The notes below the pieces were generated by a model, which saw nothing but the letters and a program-made list of their open reading frames with translations, did no database searches and was not told the origin of the DNA. Made by a program: the position numbers and the translations under genes. Below, one piece after another: positions 25,518 through 34,121 of a stretch of DNA of 64,000 bases. Positions within the stretch are counted from its first letter, which is position 1; each line of letters begins with the position of its first letter. The stretch lies in contig OY969774.1 of the NCBI GenBank assembly GCA_963702955.1, positions 2,480,001-2,544,000 of the forward strand. The letters run 5' to 3'. This stretch comes from VRUE01 sp963702955 (GTDB lineage Bacteria; Actinomycetota; Thermoleophilia; Solirubrobacterales; 70-9).

Positions 25518-26768
25518 CTAGCCGGCGACCGCACTGCGGCTCCGCGGCTCGGCGCCGCCGGCGATCTTCTCGCGCCCGGCCGCCGCCGCTTCGAGCGTCG
25601 CCTCGATCGTCAGCTCGCGCTGCCAGTCCTCCATGTGGGGGAAGATCGGCAGCGAGACCGCCCGCGCCGCAAACGCCTCGGTCAGCGGCAGCGCCGCCGC
25701 CGGCCGCTCGTAGCCGGGGCTGCTGTGCAGCGGCGGGAAGTGGATGCTGGTCTCGACGCCGCGGCCGGACAGCAGCTCGCGGAAGGCCCGCCGGTCGATC
25801 CCCTCGTCGAGGACGATCGCGAACACGCAGTGGCTCGCCCGCTCGCCCTGCGGCGGCGGCTGCACCGCGACGAAGCCCTCTTCGAGCGCGAAGGCGGCGC
25901 GGTAGGCGGCGTCGATCCCGGCCCGCCGCCGGTTGTCCTCGTCGAGCCGGCGCAGCTTGGCGTTGACCAGCGCCGCGCGCGGGTCGTCGATCCGGTAGTT
26001 GAAGCCGATCTCCTCGACCGTGTACTCGGGGGCGTCGGCGTTGTGGCGGTCCCAGGTGGAGGCGCTGATCCCGTGCCAGCGCATGCTGCGCGCGCGGCGG
26101 GCGACGTCGGGGTCGTCGGTCAGCAGCATCCCGCCCTCGCCGATCCCGAGGTTCTTGCTGGCCGAGAAGCTCATCGCTCCGGCCAGGCCGAAGGTGCCGA
26201 CGTGGCGCCCGTTGCGCCAGGAGCCGGCGGCGTGGGCGGCATCCTCGATCAGGGTCAGGCCGCGGCGCTCGGCCAGCTCGGCGAGCGCCTCGACCTCCCC
26301 GGGGTGGCCGCCGTGGGACATCGCGACGATCGCCTTGGTGCTCGGCTCGATCGCCGCCTCGGCCGCCTCGACCGAGAGCCAGGGCCGGTCGACCGCGGCG
26401 ATCTCGGCGAAGCGCGGCGAAGCGCCGGTGTAGGCGATCGCGTTGGCGGTCGCGGCGAAGGCCAGCGAGGCGACGACCGCCGTGTCGCCCGGACCGAGGC
26501 CGGCGGCGGCGCAGGCGATGTGCAGCCCGGCCGTGCAGCTGGAGACGGCGACCGCGTGGCCGGCGCCGGTGTAGTCGCACATCGAGGCCTCCAGCTCGGC
26601 CGTGCGGGGACCCATGCAGAGCCAGCCGGAGCGGTAGGCGTCCATCGCCTCGCGCAGCTCGGACTCCAGGAGGCGGGGCGAGGCCAGCGGCACCTTGCGG
26701 TCGGAGGTCGCTGACCCGTGACCCGGAGTCGAGCCGTTGTTTCCCACGGAGCTGCCCCTTCCCTGCAT
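25518..26768 (-). CDS. DegT/DnrJ/EryC1 sugar aminotransferase
   Basis: 416-residue PLP enzyme. LASPRLLESELREAMDAYRS, GHAVAVSSCTAGLHIACAA, VVASLAFAATANAI, EDAAHAAGSW, and SASKNLGIGEGG with the Schiff-base Lys, then IHFPPLHSSPGYE. Probably makes a 4- or 3-amino sugar nucleotide for this locus (perosamine synthase-like branch is possible). First gene of the minus-strand set with two GT4 enzymes; divergent from the large MT-GT fusion gene with only 21 bases between. The first 20 residues look non-conserved, so a later start is possible. Confidence 0.87.
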   Translation of the reverse strand: MQGRGSSVGNNGSTPGHGSATSDRKVPLASPRLLESELREAMDAYRSGWLCMGPRTAELEASMCDYTGAGHAVAVSSCTAGLHIACAAAGLGPGDTAVVASLAFAATANAIAYTGASPRFAEIAAVDRPWLSVEAAEAAIEPSTKAIVAMSHGGHPGEVEALAELAERRGLTLIEDAAHAAGSWRNGRHVGTFGLAGAMSFSASKNLGIGEGGMLLTDDPDVARRARSMRWHGISASTWDRHNADAPEYTVEEIGFNYRIDDPRAALVNAKLRRLDEDNRRRAGIDAAYRAAFALEEGFVAVQPPPQGERASHCVFAIVLDEGIDRRAFRELLSGRGVETSIHFPPLHSSPGYERPAAALPLTEAFAARAVSLPIFPHMEDWQRELTIEATLEAAAAGREKIAGGAEPRSRSAVAG

Positions 26769-26789
26769 CGGAAACTTAGAGGTAGTCTA

Positions 26790-29700
26790 ATGGGAATCTT
26801 GGCGTCTTGGGGAAGATGGATATGCGCTCGGGTTGCGGGCGACGCGCTCGAGGTCGACAGCGGCGCGGGGGAGGCCGAGAGCCTGCTGGAGCGCGAGGGC
26901 CACGACGTGGTCGCGGTCGAGGCGCGCCGCGCCGCCGCGCTTCCCTTCGACGACGCCAGCTTCGACACGGTCGTGCTCGGCGATTTCCTGGCGCAGTGGG
27001 TGGGCCGCGAGCGGCCGCTCGCCGAGGCGCGGCGGGTGCTGCGCCCGGGTGGCCGGCTGATCGTCGCCGTCCCCTACGCCGGCGCTCCCGGCGAGGACGA
27101 CGAGGCGGGCGTGTCGATGCAGGATCTGCTCGCCGAGCTGGGCGAGTTTTCGTTGAAGGAGATCGCGACGGTGGGCGGGCGGCTCTGCCTGCTGGCCGAG
27201 CGCTCGCGGGAGAAGAGCCGGGCCGGGGCCTGGCGGCGGGCGCTCGGGGTCGCCGAGGGGCGCCTGGCCGAGCGCGAGGAGAAGGTCGCCGCGCTGGCGG
27301 CCTCGGTCGACGAGCTGAGAGCCGGCCGCGAGCGCGAGGAGCGCGCCCTCGCCGACGCCCGCGGCGACGTCGAGCGGCTCGAGCGGGCGCTGGCGGCGGC
27401 GACCCACCAGCGCGACCTGAAGGGGGAGGCGGCGCGGCTGGCGGGCGACGGGGTGGCGGTGCTGGAGGAGCGGATCGAGCGGCTGCGACGGGAGGCGGAG
27501 CGGGCGCAGGGCGCCGCGGAGCGGGCGCAGGCGGATGGCGAGCGGGCGCTTGCGGAGGCGGAGAGCGAGGCGGAGCGGAGGCTGACCGAGACCCGGGCCG
27601 CCGCGGAGCGGGCGCAGGCGGATGGCGAGCGCAAGCTGTCGGCGGCGGAGCGCGAGGTCGAGCGGGCGCTTGCGGAGGCGGAGAGCGCGGCCGAGCGGCG
27701 GCTTGCCGAGGCCGCCGTCGCGGCGGAGCGAGAGCGGGCCGAGGCCGAGCGCCGCGCCGCGCAGGCGCTGGCCGATGCCGAGAGCCGCCGCGAGGCCGAG
27801 CTGGCCGCCGCCGCGCAGGAGCTGTCGGCGGCGCGGGCCCTGCTGGCGGCCCGCGAGGAGGAGCTGGAGCGCAGCCGTGGTGCGGCGCAGGCGGCGCAGC
27901 GCGAGCTGAGCGCCGTGCAGGAGAGCCTGCGCGAGCGCGAGCGGGCGAACGCGGTGCTGGAGCGCGATCTGGCGGCCCGCGTGCGCGAGCTCGGCCTCGC
28001 CGGCGAACAGCTCGTCGCCCGCGAGCGCGAGCTCGACCTGGCGAACGGGCGGCTGTCCGCGCGCGAGGCCGAGCTCGACGCCGCGAGCACCCTGTTGGAG
28101 GCCCAGGGCGGAGAGCTGGCCCAGGCGCGCGAGGCACTGCGGATCGCCTCGCGGGAGCATGAGGGGGCGCTGCGCAGCGTCGCGCGGGAGCATGAGGAGG
28201 TCTTGCGGATCGCCTCGCGGGAGCACGAGGAGGCGCTGCGCCGCACCACGCGAGAGCACGAGGAGGCGCTGCGCAGCGCCGCGCAGGAGCGCGACGAGAT
28301 CCTGGTCCGACTGGAGGCGAGGGAGCGCCACTTGCAGAACGCCAAGGCGGGGATCGTCTCGCGCGACGGCAGGCTGGAGGCTGCCGGGCGGGTCGCCGAG
28401 GCGGCGGATGCCCGGCTCGAGGCGCAGGAGGCGGAGATCGCCGGCGCTCGCCAGGAGATCCGGCGCTCCGAGCGCAAGCTGGCCCTCGCCGAGGCACGTC
28501 TGGAGAAGGCGCAGCAGCGCGCCGAGGCCTTCCGCGGCTCGCTCGTCACCCTGCGACAGGGTCGCTCCTACCGACTGATGCGAATCCTCTGGCGCCTCCG
28601 CCACCCCTTCCGCAGGACGTCCAGTGCGGTCACCGCCGAGCCCGCGGCGGCCGAGGAGGACCCCGATCCCTCAGACGTGCCGGGAGTTAAGTACCACTAT
28701 GGGCATCAAATCACCGGCACGTCCCCCGCGGTCGCGCCTGCGCCGCCGCCTCGCCGGCCCGGCGAGCGGCTGCGGGTGGCGGCGATCCTCGACGAGATGT
28801 CGGCGGCCTGCTTCGCGCCCGAGTGCGACCTCGTCGCGCTCGGCTTCGACGGCTGGCGCGAGCAGCTCGACGAGCAGCGGCCCGACCTGCTCCTGGTCGA
28901 GTCGGCCTGGAGCGGCAACGGCGGCGAGTGGCAGTACCGGATCGCCCGGTACCCGCGCCCGGACCTGGCCGGCCTGCCGGCGCTGCGCGAGCTGGTCAAC
29001 GGCTGCCGCGAGCGCGGCATCCCGACCGCCTTCTGGAACAAGGAGGACCCGGTCCATTTCGACCGCTTCTCCGAAGCGGCGTCGCTCTTCGACCATGTCT
29101 TCACGACCGACGCGCGCTGCGTCGAGCGCTACCGCGCCCTGCCGGGCGAGCGCACCGTTACGCCGCTGCCCTTCGCCGCGCAGCCGCGCATCCACAACCC
29201 GGTCGCCGCGGTCGCCGAGCGCAGCGCCTCGCCCTGCTTCGCCGGCGCCTGGTACCGCGACCGCCATCCCGAGCGGCGGCAGGCGCTGGAGGCGCTGCTC
29301 GACGCCGCCCGCCCCTACGGGCTGGTCATCTACGACCGCAGCTTCGGCGGCAGCGATGCCGCCTTCGGCTTCCCCGAGCGCTTCCGGCCGCACATCCTCG
29401 GCAAGCTGCCCTACGAGGACATCCTCGACGTCTACAAGAGCCACCGCGTTTTCCTCAACGCCAACTCGGTCGCCGAGTCACCGACGATGTGCTCGCGCCG
29501 CGTCTTCGAGCTGGCCGCCTGCGACACCGCGATCCTCAGCACCCCCGCGGTGGCGCTGAAGGGCCTGCTGGGCGGCGAGACGGTGGCCGAGGCGAGCGGG
29601 GAGGGGGAGGCGCGCGAGTCGCTGGAGCTGCTGCTCGGCGACCCGGCCGCCCGCCGCCGCCGCACCCGCGCCGCCCGCCGCGCCGTCCTCGCCGGGCACA

Positions 29701-30182
29701 CCTACGCCGAGCGGCTGGCGACGATCGCCGAGACCGCGGGCCTCGACGCCTCCTCGCTGCGGCGCGAGCCGTTCGCTGTGCCGCACGCGCCCGGCGCAAA
29801 CGGCCGGTCGCCTCTCGGCGGCAGCGACCCGGGCGGCGATGGCGCCGCCGACTCCCACCCCTGGGTTCTCTCCCTGCAGCCCGACGTGACCCTCGCCGCG
29901 CCGGCCCTCGCCGACCTCGCCGCGGCGACGACCTACTCCGAAGCCGACGTGATCGGCGCCCACCCGGCGAGCAACGGCGACGCCGCGCTGGAGCACCGCT
30001 ACGTCCCCGACGTCGACCCCGCCGCCGTCCTCATCCGCCGCGAACTGCTCGAGACCCGCGGCTGGCCCACCGCCCCCGCCGAGCAGCGCATCCGCCTGCG
30101 CGAATGGAGCGACGACGGCATCCGCATCTACGCCGCCGACGCCGATCTCGTCCGCCCGGCATGGGTTTCGATCGACTCCTGA
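26790..30182 (+). CDS. Methyltransferase - long coiled coil - CgeB-like glycosyltransferase fusion
   Basis: About 1130 residues in three parts. Residues about 15-130: SAM methyltransferase-like (LEVDSGAGEAESLL, FDTVVLGDFLAQWV, RVLRPGGRLIVAVPY). Residues about 140-610: uninterrupted charged coiled coil rich in Glu/Arg/Ala, including four 11-residue repeats of the type REHEEALR. Residues about 650-1000: CgeB/GT-B-like domain (FWNKEDPVHFDRF, RSFGGSDAAFGFPERF, YKSHRVFLNANSVAESPTM, RRVFELAAC). The last 130 residues are a further small domain. Palindromic element F sits in the linker before the GT domain. ATG 26790 is one base after a TAGTCT box, so TTG 26799 may be used if that box is the promoter. 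Confidence 0.75.
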   Translation: MGILASWGRWICARVAGDALEVDSGAGEAESLLEREGHDVVAVEARRAAALPFDDASFDTVVLGDFLAQWVGRERPLAEARRVLRPGGRLIVAVPYAGAPGEDDEAGVSMQDLLAELGEFSLKEIATVGGRLCLLAERSREKSRAGAWRRALGVAEGRLAEREEKVAALAASVDELRAGREREERALADARGDVERLERALAAATHQRDLKGEAARLAGDGVAVLEERIERLRREAERAQGAAERAQADGERALAEAESEAERRLTETRAAAERAQADGERKLSAAEREVERALAEAESAAERRLAEAAVAAERERAEAERRAAQALADAESRREAELAAAAQELSAARALLAAREEELERSRGAAQAAQRELSAVQESLRERERANAVLERDLAARVRELGLAGEQLVARERELDLANGRLSAREAELDAASTLLEAQGGELAQAREALRIASREHEGALRSVAREHEEVLRIASREHEEALRRTTREHEEALRSAAQERDEILVRLEARERHLQNAKAGIVSRDGRLEAAGRVAEAADARLEAQEAEIAGARQEIRRSERKLALAEARLEKAQQRAEAFRGSLVTLRQGRSYRLMRILWRLRHPFRRTSSAVTAEPAAAEEDPDPSDVPGVKYHYGHQITGTSPAVAPAPPPRRPGERLRVAAILDEMSAACFAPECDLVALGFDGWREQLDEQRPDLLLVESAWSGNGGEWQYRIARYPRPDLAGLPALRELVNGCRERGIPTAFWNKEDPVHFDRFSEAASLFDHVFTTDARCVERYRALPGERTVTPLPFAAQPRIHNPVAAVAERSASPCFAGAWYRDRHPERRQALEALLDAARPYGLVIYDRSFGGSDAAFGFPERFRPHILGKLPYEDILDVYKSHRVFLNANSVAESPTMCSRRVFELAACDTAILSTPAVALKGLLGGETVAEASGEGEARESLELLLGDPAARRRRTRAARRAVLAGHTYAERLATIAETAGLDASSLRREPFAVPHAPGANGRSPLGGSDPGGDGAADSHPWVLSLQPDVTLAAPALADLAAATTYSEADVIGAHPASNGDAALEHRYVPDVDPAAVLIRRELLETRGWPTAPAEQRIRLREWSDDGIRIYAADADLVRPAWVSIDS
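28674..28723. repeat. Palindromic element F, in frame at a domain linker
   Basis: Outer stem GACGTGCCGG is perfect at both ends (28674-28683 and 28714-28723); the inner part (GAGTTAAGTACC, GGGCATCAAATC) is imperfect. Shares the outer stem with C and D. Encodes about DVPGVKYHYGHQITGTS between the coil and the glycosyltransferase domain. Confidence 0.8.
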
Positions 30183-30229
30183 TCGACAAATGCGAGCAAC
30201 AGTTCCCGTTGCCCGTCCTGCTCAACGCA

Positions 30230-30984
30230 TTATGCCGTTGCTACAAGGTCTTGGTGTGGAGGTTGGTGAGCCGCCGGCGCCCGGAACAGTTTGCTCCCGG
30301 AGCTGTGCGATATCCGGTCGTCGACTGTGATGCCCCCTCGGTATCGCACCCCGTCTCGATACCGATACTGGAGTCTCATCAAACGGGATCCAAAGCGGCG
30401 CCGCAATAAGCCAAAGTCATCCTGGTCACCCGAATACTTGAACTTCTGCGTAAACACGGAGTGAGACACCGCGGTGTTAAGCGCGGGCGTCCTGCTGTCC
30501 GCGATCACCAAGCCCTCAGTATTGGACTCGCAAAGCAGATGCTCGAAATACGCGCAAATCGCCTGAACTGACGAGCCGTAGAGTGCTCCGCCGGCGACCG
30601 GCCGACCCGGTTGCTTGATCCAGAGGCGACCGATGATTTTCGCGTCGTAGTCCTCGAGCAGGCTGACAAACTTTGAGAGGAATCCCAATGCATGTCTCCG
30701 ATTTCTCCGCTTTGCCCCGTTGCGCATGGCACGGCGAAGGTCGGCGCCCTTGATCTCTGCCAGCATCCTGTCCAGATGGGGTCGTCATCGGGCATGAGGC
30801 TCGGGAACCAGTTGGCCTTGAGCTCGATGAACTCTCGGGTCAGGTTGTAGACGGCCGATTGCTCGAAGACAACGCCCGCGATGACGCACACCGGTGCGAC
30901 AGAGCCGCCACCCGTGAGGGGTCGTGTATCGCCCGACTCATCGACGTAGCAAACTCGAGTTCCCAATCTCGATCCCCTATACAA
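30230..30984 (-). pseudogene. DUF3800 family protein, broken by a one-base slip
   Basis: Two adjoining frames form one gene. The first (30984 to about 30785) begins TTG and contains VCYVDESGDTRPL and VCVIAGVVFEQSA, the acidic N-terminal motif of DUF3800 proteins. The second (about 30784 to 30230) continues MLAEIKGADLRRAMRNGAK and IADSRTPALN. Adding one C to the CCCC run near 30781 would join them (PDDDPHLDRMLAE). The C-terminus after FGLLRRR does not look like a normal DUF3800 end, so it may be further decayed. The family is often carried on mobile DNA. The surrounding DNA looks less GC-rich than its neighbours. Confidence 0.65.
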
Positions 30985-31011
30985 CTACGGCCACCCAGTG
31001 GGCGGCCGTAG
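30985..31011. repeat. Palindromic element K, intergenic
   Basis: Arms CTACGGCCACC and GGGCGGCCGTAG pair around CAGT with one mismatch. The inner CCACC / GGGCGG matches the core of B and C. It lies just upstream of the decayed DUF3800 gene in a 246-base gap (30985-31230) where I see nothing else except a possible promoter for the next gene. Confidence 0.6.
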
Positions 31012-31230
31012 GCTCTGTCGCGCGACCGTTGGCCGGGCGACAAGGACAATGTGTCGTACCCAAAACCCTAACAGGACATGCCGATACACGCCAGTCCCTA
31101 ACTCCGCATGACTTCATCCGCTCGCCCGTCCTACGAGTCCCGGCGAGCAGATCTCGGGAAGGATAGCGCAATGGGAAAGCGTCGATAAGCTATCGGGAAC
31201 CGTGACGTATCCAGGGAGATCGCGGCCGTA

Positions 31231-33453
31231 ATGGGTGCCCGTGCGACGCGTCGCCTCGCCGTCTACGGGGAAATCGACCCGAACCTGGTCAACGGGTCCT
31301 CGGTCTGGCTGCAGTCGATCTGCCAGGTGCTGGCCTCGCTGGAGGGCGTGGAGGTGACGCTGCTGCTGCGCCGGCCGCTGCAGCCCGAGCGGCGCTTCCT
31401 GCTGGATGCGCTGGAGGCGAACGGGGGGATCGAGGTGCTCGACGCCGGCCGGCCGCGGCTGCTGAGCGCGGTCGAGGCGCTCGACTTCCTGGAGGCGCTC
31501 GACCGCGAGCGCGGTCCCTTCGACCGGGTGCTGCTGCGCGGCCAGGCGCTGCTCGTCGAGGCCGCCGGGCGCGAGCGCTTCGACGGGCGCCTCTGGCCCT
31601 ACGCGATGACCGGGCGCGGGATGGCCGCCGAGACCCTGCGGGCGCTCGCCGCCCGCAGCGACCGCGTCCTCTGCCAGACCGAAGCGGTTGCCGAGGAGTT
31701 GCGCGAGATCGTCCCCGAGGCCGGCCGCCGGCTGCTGGTGGCGCCGCCGATGATCCCCGACGCCGGTCCGCCGCCCGAGCGTGCCGGGCGCGGTGGCCCG
31801 CTGCGCCTCGTCTACTCGGGCAAGCTGGCGCCCGAGTACTGCTGGCTGGAGACGGTCGCCGCCTTCGCCCGCCTGCGCGAGGCCCGCCCGAGCGCCGAGC
31901 TGCACGTGCTCGGCGACAAGATCCACCGCCCACCCGACCTCTCCGGCTTCCATGAGGAGGCGACCCGCAGCCTGCGCGAGACCGACGGCCTGCGCTGGCA
32001 CGGCGCGGTGCCCCGCGACGCCGTCCACGGCCTGCTCGCCGACTGCGACCTGGCGCTCTCGATCCGCGACCCGGGCGTCGAGGCCGCCCGCGAGATTTCG
32101 ACCAAGGTGCTGGAGTACGGCGCCGCCGGCCTCCCCGTCGTGCTCAACCGCGCCCCCGCCTACGAGCGCCTGCTGGGCGAGGACTACCCCCTGTTCATCG
32201 ACGGCCCGGGGGACGCCGCCGCGCTGCTTAGTGGCCCGGCCCTGGACGAGGAGACCCGCGCCCGCGCCGCCGCGGCCTGCCAGGCGGCGAGCCGCGAGTT
32301 CACCTTCAGCCGCGCCGCCGCCCGCTTCGCCGACCACCTGCCGCCCCCGCCCGCCGCGCCGAGTGGAGCTTTGACCACCGAATCGGGGGGCAAAAGCTCC
32401 ACTCGGCACGATTCCAACGGCGCCGCCCGCCGCGTCCTCATCGCCGGCCACGACCTCAAGTTCACCGGCCCGATCCGTGAGGCGATCGCCGCCACCGGCG
32501 CCACCACCGCCGAAGACCTCTGGCAGAGCCACACCGAGCACGACGAGCGGGCCGGCCGCGCGATCCTCGAGCAGGCCGACACGATCCTCTGCGAGTGGTG
32601 CCTCGGCAACGCCGCCTGGTACAGCCGCAACAAGCGACCGGGCCAGCGGCTGGTGGTGCGGATGCACCGGATGGAGGTCTACACCGACCACCCGGCGGCG
32701 GTCGACATCGACAACGTCGACCGGGTCGTCTGCGTCTCCCGGCACATCGCCGACGAGGCGATCGAGCGCTTCGGCTGGGACCCGGCGAAGCTGCGCGTCA
32801 TCCCGAACAGCGTCGAGGTCGACCGCTTCCGCCTCCCCAAGAAGGAGGGCGCCCGCCACACGCTGGCGATGGTCGGCTACGTGCCGAGACGCAAGCGCCT
32901 CGACCGCGCTCTGGACGTCATCGAGGGACTGCGGCGCCAGGAGCCGCGCTTCCACCTGATCCTGGTCGGCCACCCACCGTCGGAGTTCGACTGGGTGGTG
33001 AGCCGCCCCGAGGAGGTCGAGTTCTTCCGCCGCTGCTACGCGCGTATCCAGGCAAGCGAGGAGCTGCGCGGCGGCGTCACCTTCCTCCCGTTCACCGAGG
33101 ATCTCCCTTCGCTCTTCCGGCAAGCCGGGTTCGTCCTTTCGACCAGCGACTCCGAGGGCCACCAGGTCTCGCTCGCCGAGGGCGCGGCCTCCGGCGCCGT
33201 GCCGGTCGTCATCGACCGCCCCGGCGCCGCCGACCAGTACCCGGGCCGCTGGGTCCACGAGCACGCCGAGCACGCCGCCGCTGCCGTCGCCGCCTTCGAC
33301 GCCGCCGCCTGGGCCGCCGAGCAGGTCATCGCGGCGGACCATGCCGCGAGCTGGTCGCCGGAGCGAATCCTGCCGGAATGGAATCGCGTCTTCGGGTTGG
33401 CGCGAGGTTACGGGGATGCCTCGCCGCCGGCCGACCGGGCGGTGCGGGTGTGA
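31231..33453 (+). CDS. Tandem two-domain glycosyltransferase (two GT-B modules)
   Basis: 740 residues. Module 1 (about 8-375): LAVYGEIDPNLVNGSSVWLQ, LVYSGKLAPEYCWLETV, HVLGDKIHRPP, EISTKVLEYGAAGLPVVLNR. Module 2 (about 395-735): VLIAGHDLKFTGPIREAI, CEWCLGNAAWYSRNKRPGQR, VVCVSRHIADEAIERFGW, VIPNSVEVDRFRLP, GYVPRRKRLDRALDVIEGL and STSDSEGHQVSLAEGAASG. Module 2 is a clear paralogue of the protein at 47973. Palindromic element G lies exactly between the modules. Probably two sequential transfer steps by one chain. Start ATG 31231, weak GGGAG 12 bases upstream. It overlaps the methyltransferase gene downstream (GTGA). Confidence 0.85.
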   Translation: MGARATRRLAVYGEIDPNLVNGSSVWLQSICQVLASLEGVEVTLLLRRPLQPERRFLLDALEANGGIEVLDAGRPRLLSAVEALDFLEALDRERGPFDRVLLRGQALLVEAAGRERFDGRLWPYAMTGRGMAAETLRALAARSDRVLCQTEAVAEELREIVPEAGRRLLVAPPMIPDAGPPPERAGRGGPLRLVYSGKLAPEYCWLETVAAFARLREARPSAELHVLGDKIHRPPDLSGFHEEATRSLRETDGLRWHGAVPRDAVHGLLADCDLALSIRDPGVEAAREISTKVLEYGAAGLPVVLNRAPAYERLLGEDYPLFIDGPGDAAALLSGPALDEETRARAAAACQAASREFTFSRAAARFADHLPPPPAAPSGALTTESGGKSSTRHDSNGAARRVLIAGHDLKFTGPIREAIAATGATTAEDLWQSHTEHDERAGRAILEQADTILCEWCLGNAAWYSRNKRPGQRLVVRMHRMEVYTDHPAAVDIDNVDRVVCVSRHIADEAIERFGWDPAKLRVIPNSVEVDRFRLPKKEGARHTLAMVGYVPRRKRLDRALDVIEGLRRQEPRFHLILVGHPPSEFDWVVSRPEEVEFFRRCYARIQASEELRGGVTFLPFTEDLPSLFRQAGFVLSTSDSEGHQVSLAEGAASGAVPVVIDRPGAADQYPGRWVHEHAEHAAAAVAAFDAAAWAAEQVIAADHAASWSPERILPEWNRVFGLARGYGDASPPADRAVRV
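32358..32407. repeat. Palindromic element G, in frame between two GT modules
   Basis: Arms of about 22 bases: GCCGAGTGGAGCTTT is perfect on both sides, the inner part TTGACCACCGAATCGGGGGG is imperfect. Encodes about PSGALTTESGGKSSTRH. Closest relative is element E. Confidence 0.9.
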
Positions 33454-34088
33454 ACGCGGTGCTCGAGGAGCTGCTGGAGGCGGGCGAGTTCTCCCATCGG
33501 GGACAGCGATACCCGATCGCCCACAGCACCTCTCCGGTCATCTGCCGACGCTACGCGGACCTGATCGTCAAGCAGGGCCTCCGGCGCGGCCTGGAGATCG
33601 GCACGCTGTTCGGGTTCTCGACGCTGTTTCTCGCCGAGGCCTTCGCGCAGACCGAGGGCGAGCTCGACACGATCGACATCCGCTACGCGAAGCGCACCTG
33701 GATCGACGGGCAGGAGATCGAGGACGTCCATGAGGTCGCCGAGCGACTCATCGCCGAGGCGGGGCTCGACGATCGCGTGACCTTCCACGCCGGCGACTCG
33801 AACGCGCTTCTCGCGCAGCTGATCGAGGCCGGCGCGGAGTACGACTTCGCCCTGATCGACGGCAGCCACAGATTCGAGGTAGCGCTGCTGGACTTCATCG
33901 GCGTCGATCGCATGCTGCGGGTCGGTGGCTACGTCGCGATGGACGACATCGGCGCCAACGTCTCGTCGAAGGAGGGGCTGTCGGGCGGCCCCAACCGGGT
34001 CCTCGGCCTGGTCCTCTCCACCGACCGCTATGAGATAGAGCCGTGGTCGGCCAACGTCGCCGTCTGCAGGAAGCGCCGAGATGCGTAG
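33450..34088 (+). CDS. Class I SAM methyltransferase (Methyltransf_24-like)
   Basis: 212 residues: GLEIGTLFGFSTLFLAEAF (motif I), DTIDIRYAKRTW, DRVTFHAGDSNALL and DFALIDGSHRFEVALLDF, then VGGYVAMDDIG. The IDGSH motif is typical of the Methyltransf_24 group, often glycan or small-molecule O-methyltransferases. GTG start overlaps the preceding GT stop (GTGA), so it is coupled to the tandem glycosyltransferase and may methylate its product. Confidence 0.85.
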   Translation: MNAVLEELLEAGEFSHRGQRYPIAHSTSPVICRRYADLIVKQGLRRGLEIGTLFGFSTLFLAEAFAQTEGELDTIDIRYAKRTWIDGQEIEDVHEVAERLIAEAGLDDRVTFHAGDSNALLAQLIEAGAEYDFALIDGSHRFEVALLDFIGVDRMLRVGGYVAMDDIGANVSSKEGLSGGPNRVLGLVLSTDRYEIEPWSANVAVCRKRRDA

Positions 34089-34121
34089 CCGGCTCGATGC
34101 CTCGACGAGCTCGAGGAAGAC

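Noticed and set aside
27500..28310. Direct repeats of 33 bp and longer considered as a CRISPR or mobile repeat.
   Set aside because: They encode coiled-coil periodicity inside one long protein and drift in sequence without spacers.
30924..31166. Possible 80-codon plus-strand gene in the gap before the tandem glycosyltransferase.
   Set aside because: No ribosome site or -10 box, no recognisable motif, and it overlaps the DUF3800 remnant and palindromic element K.
31114..33342. A 742-codon open frame on the minus strand opposite the tandem glycosyltransferase, and many similar long antisense frames (for example opposite pntB, egtD, HipA and the coil protein).
   Set aside because: At this GC content stop codons are rare in several frames; these translate to Arg/Ala/Gly/Pro- or Asp/Val-rich sequence without motifs, and the opposite strand encodes recognisable proteins.
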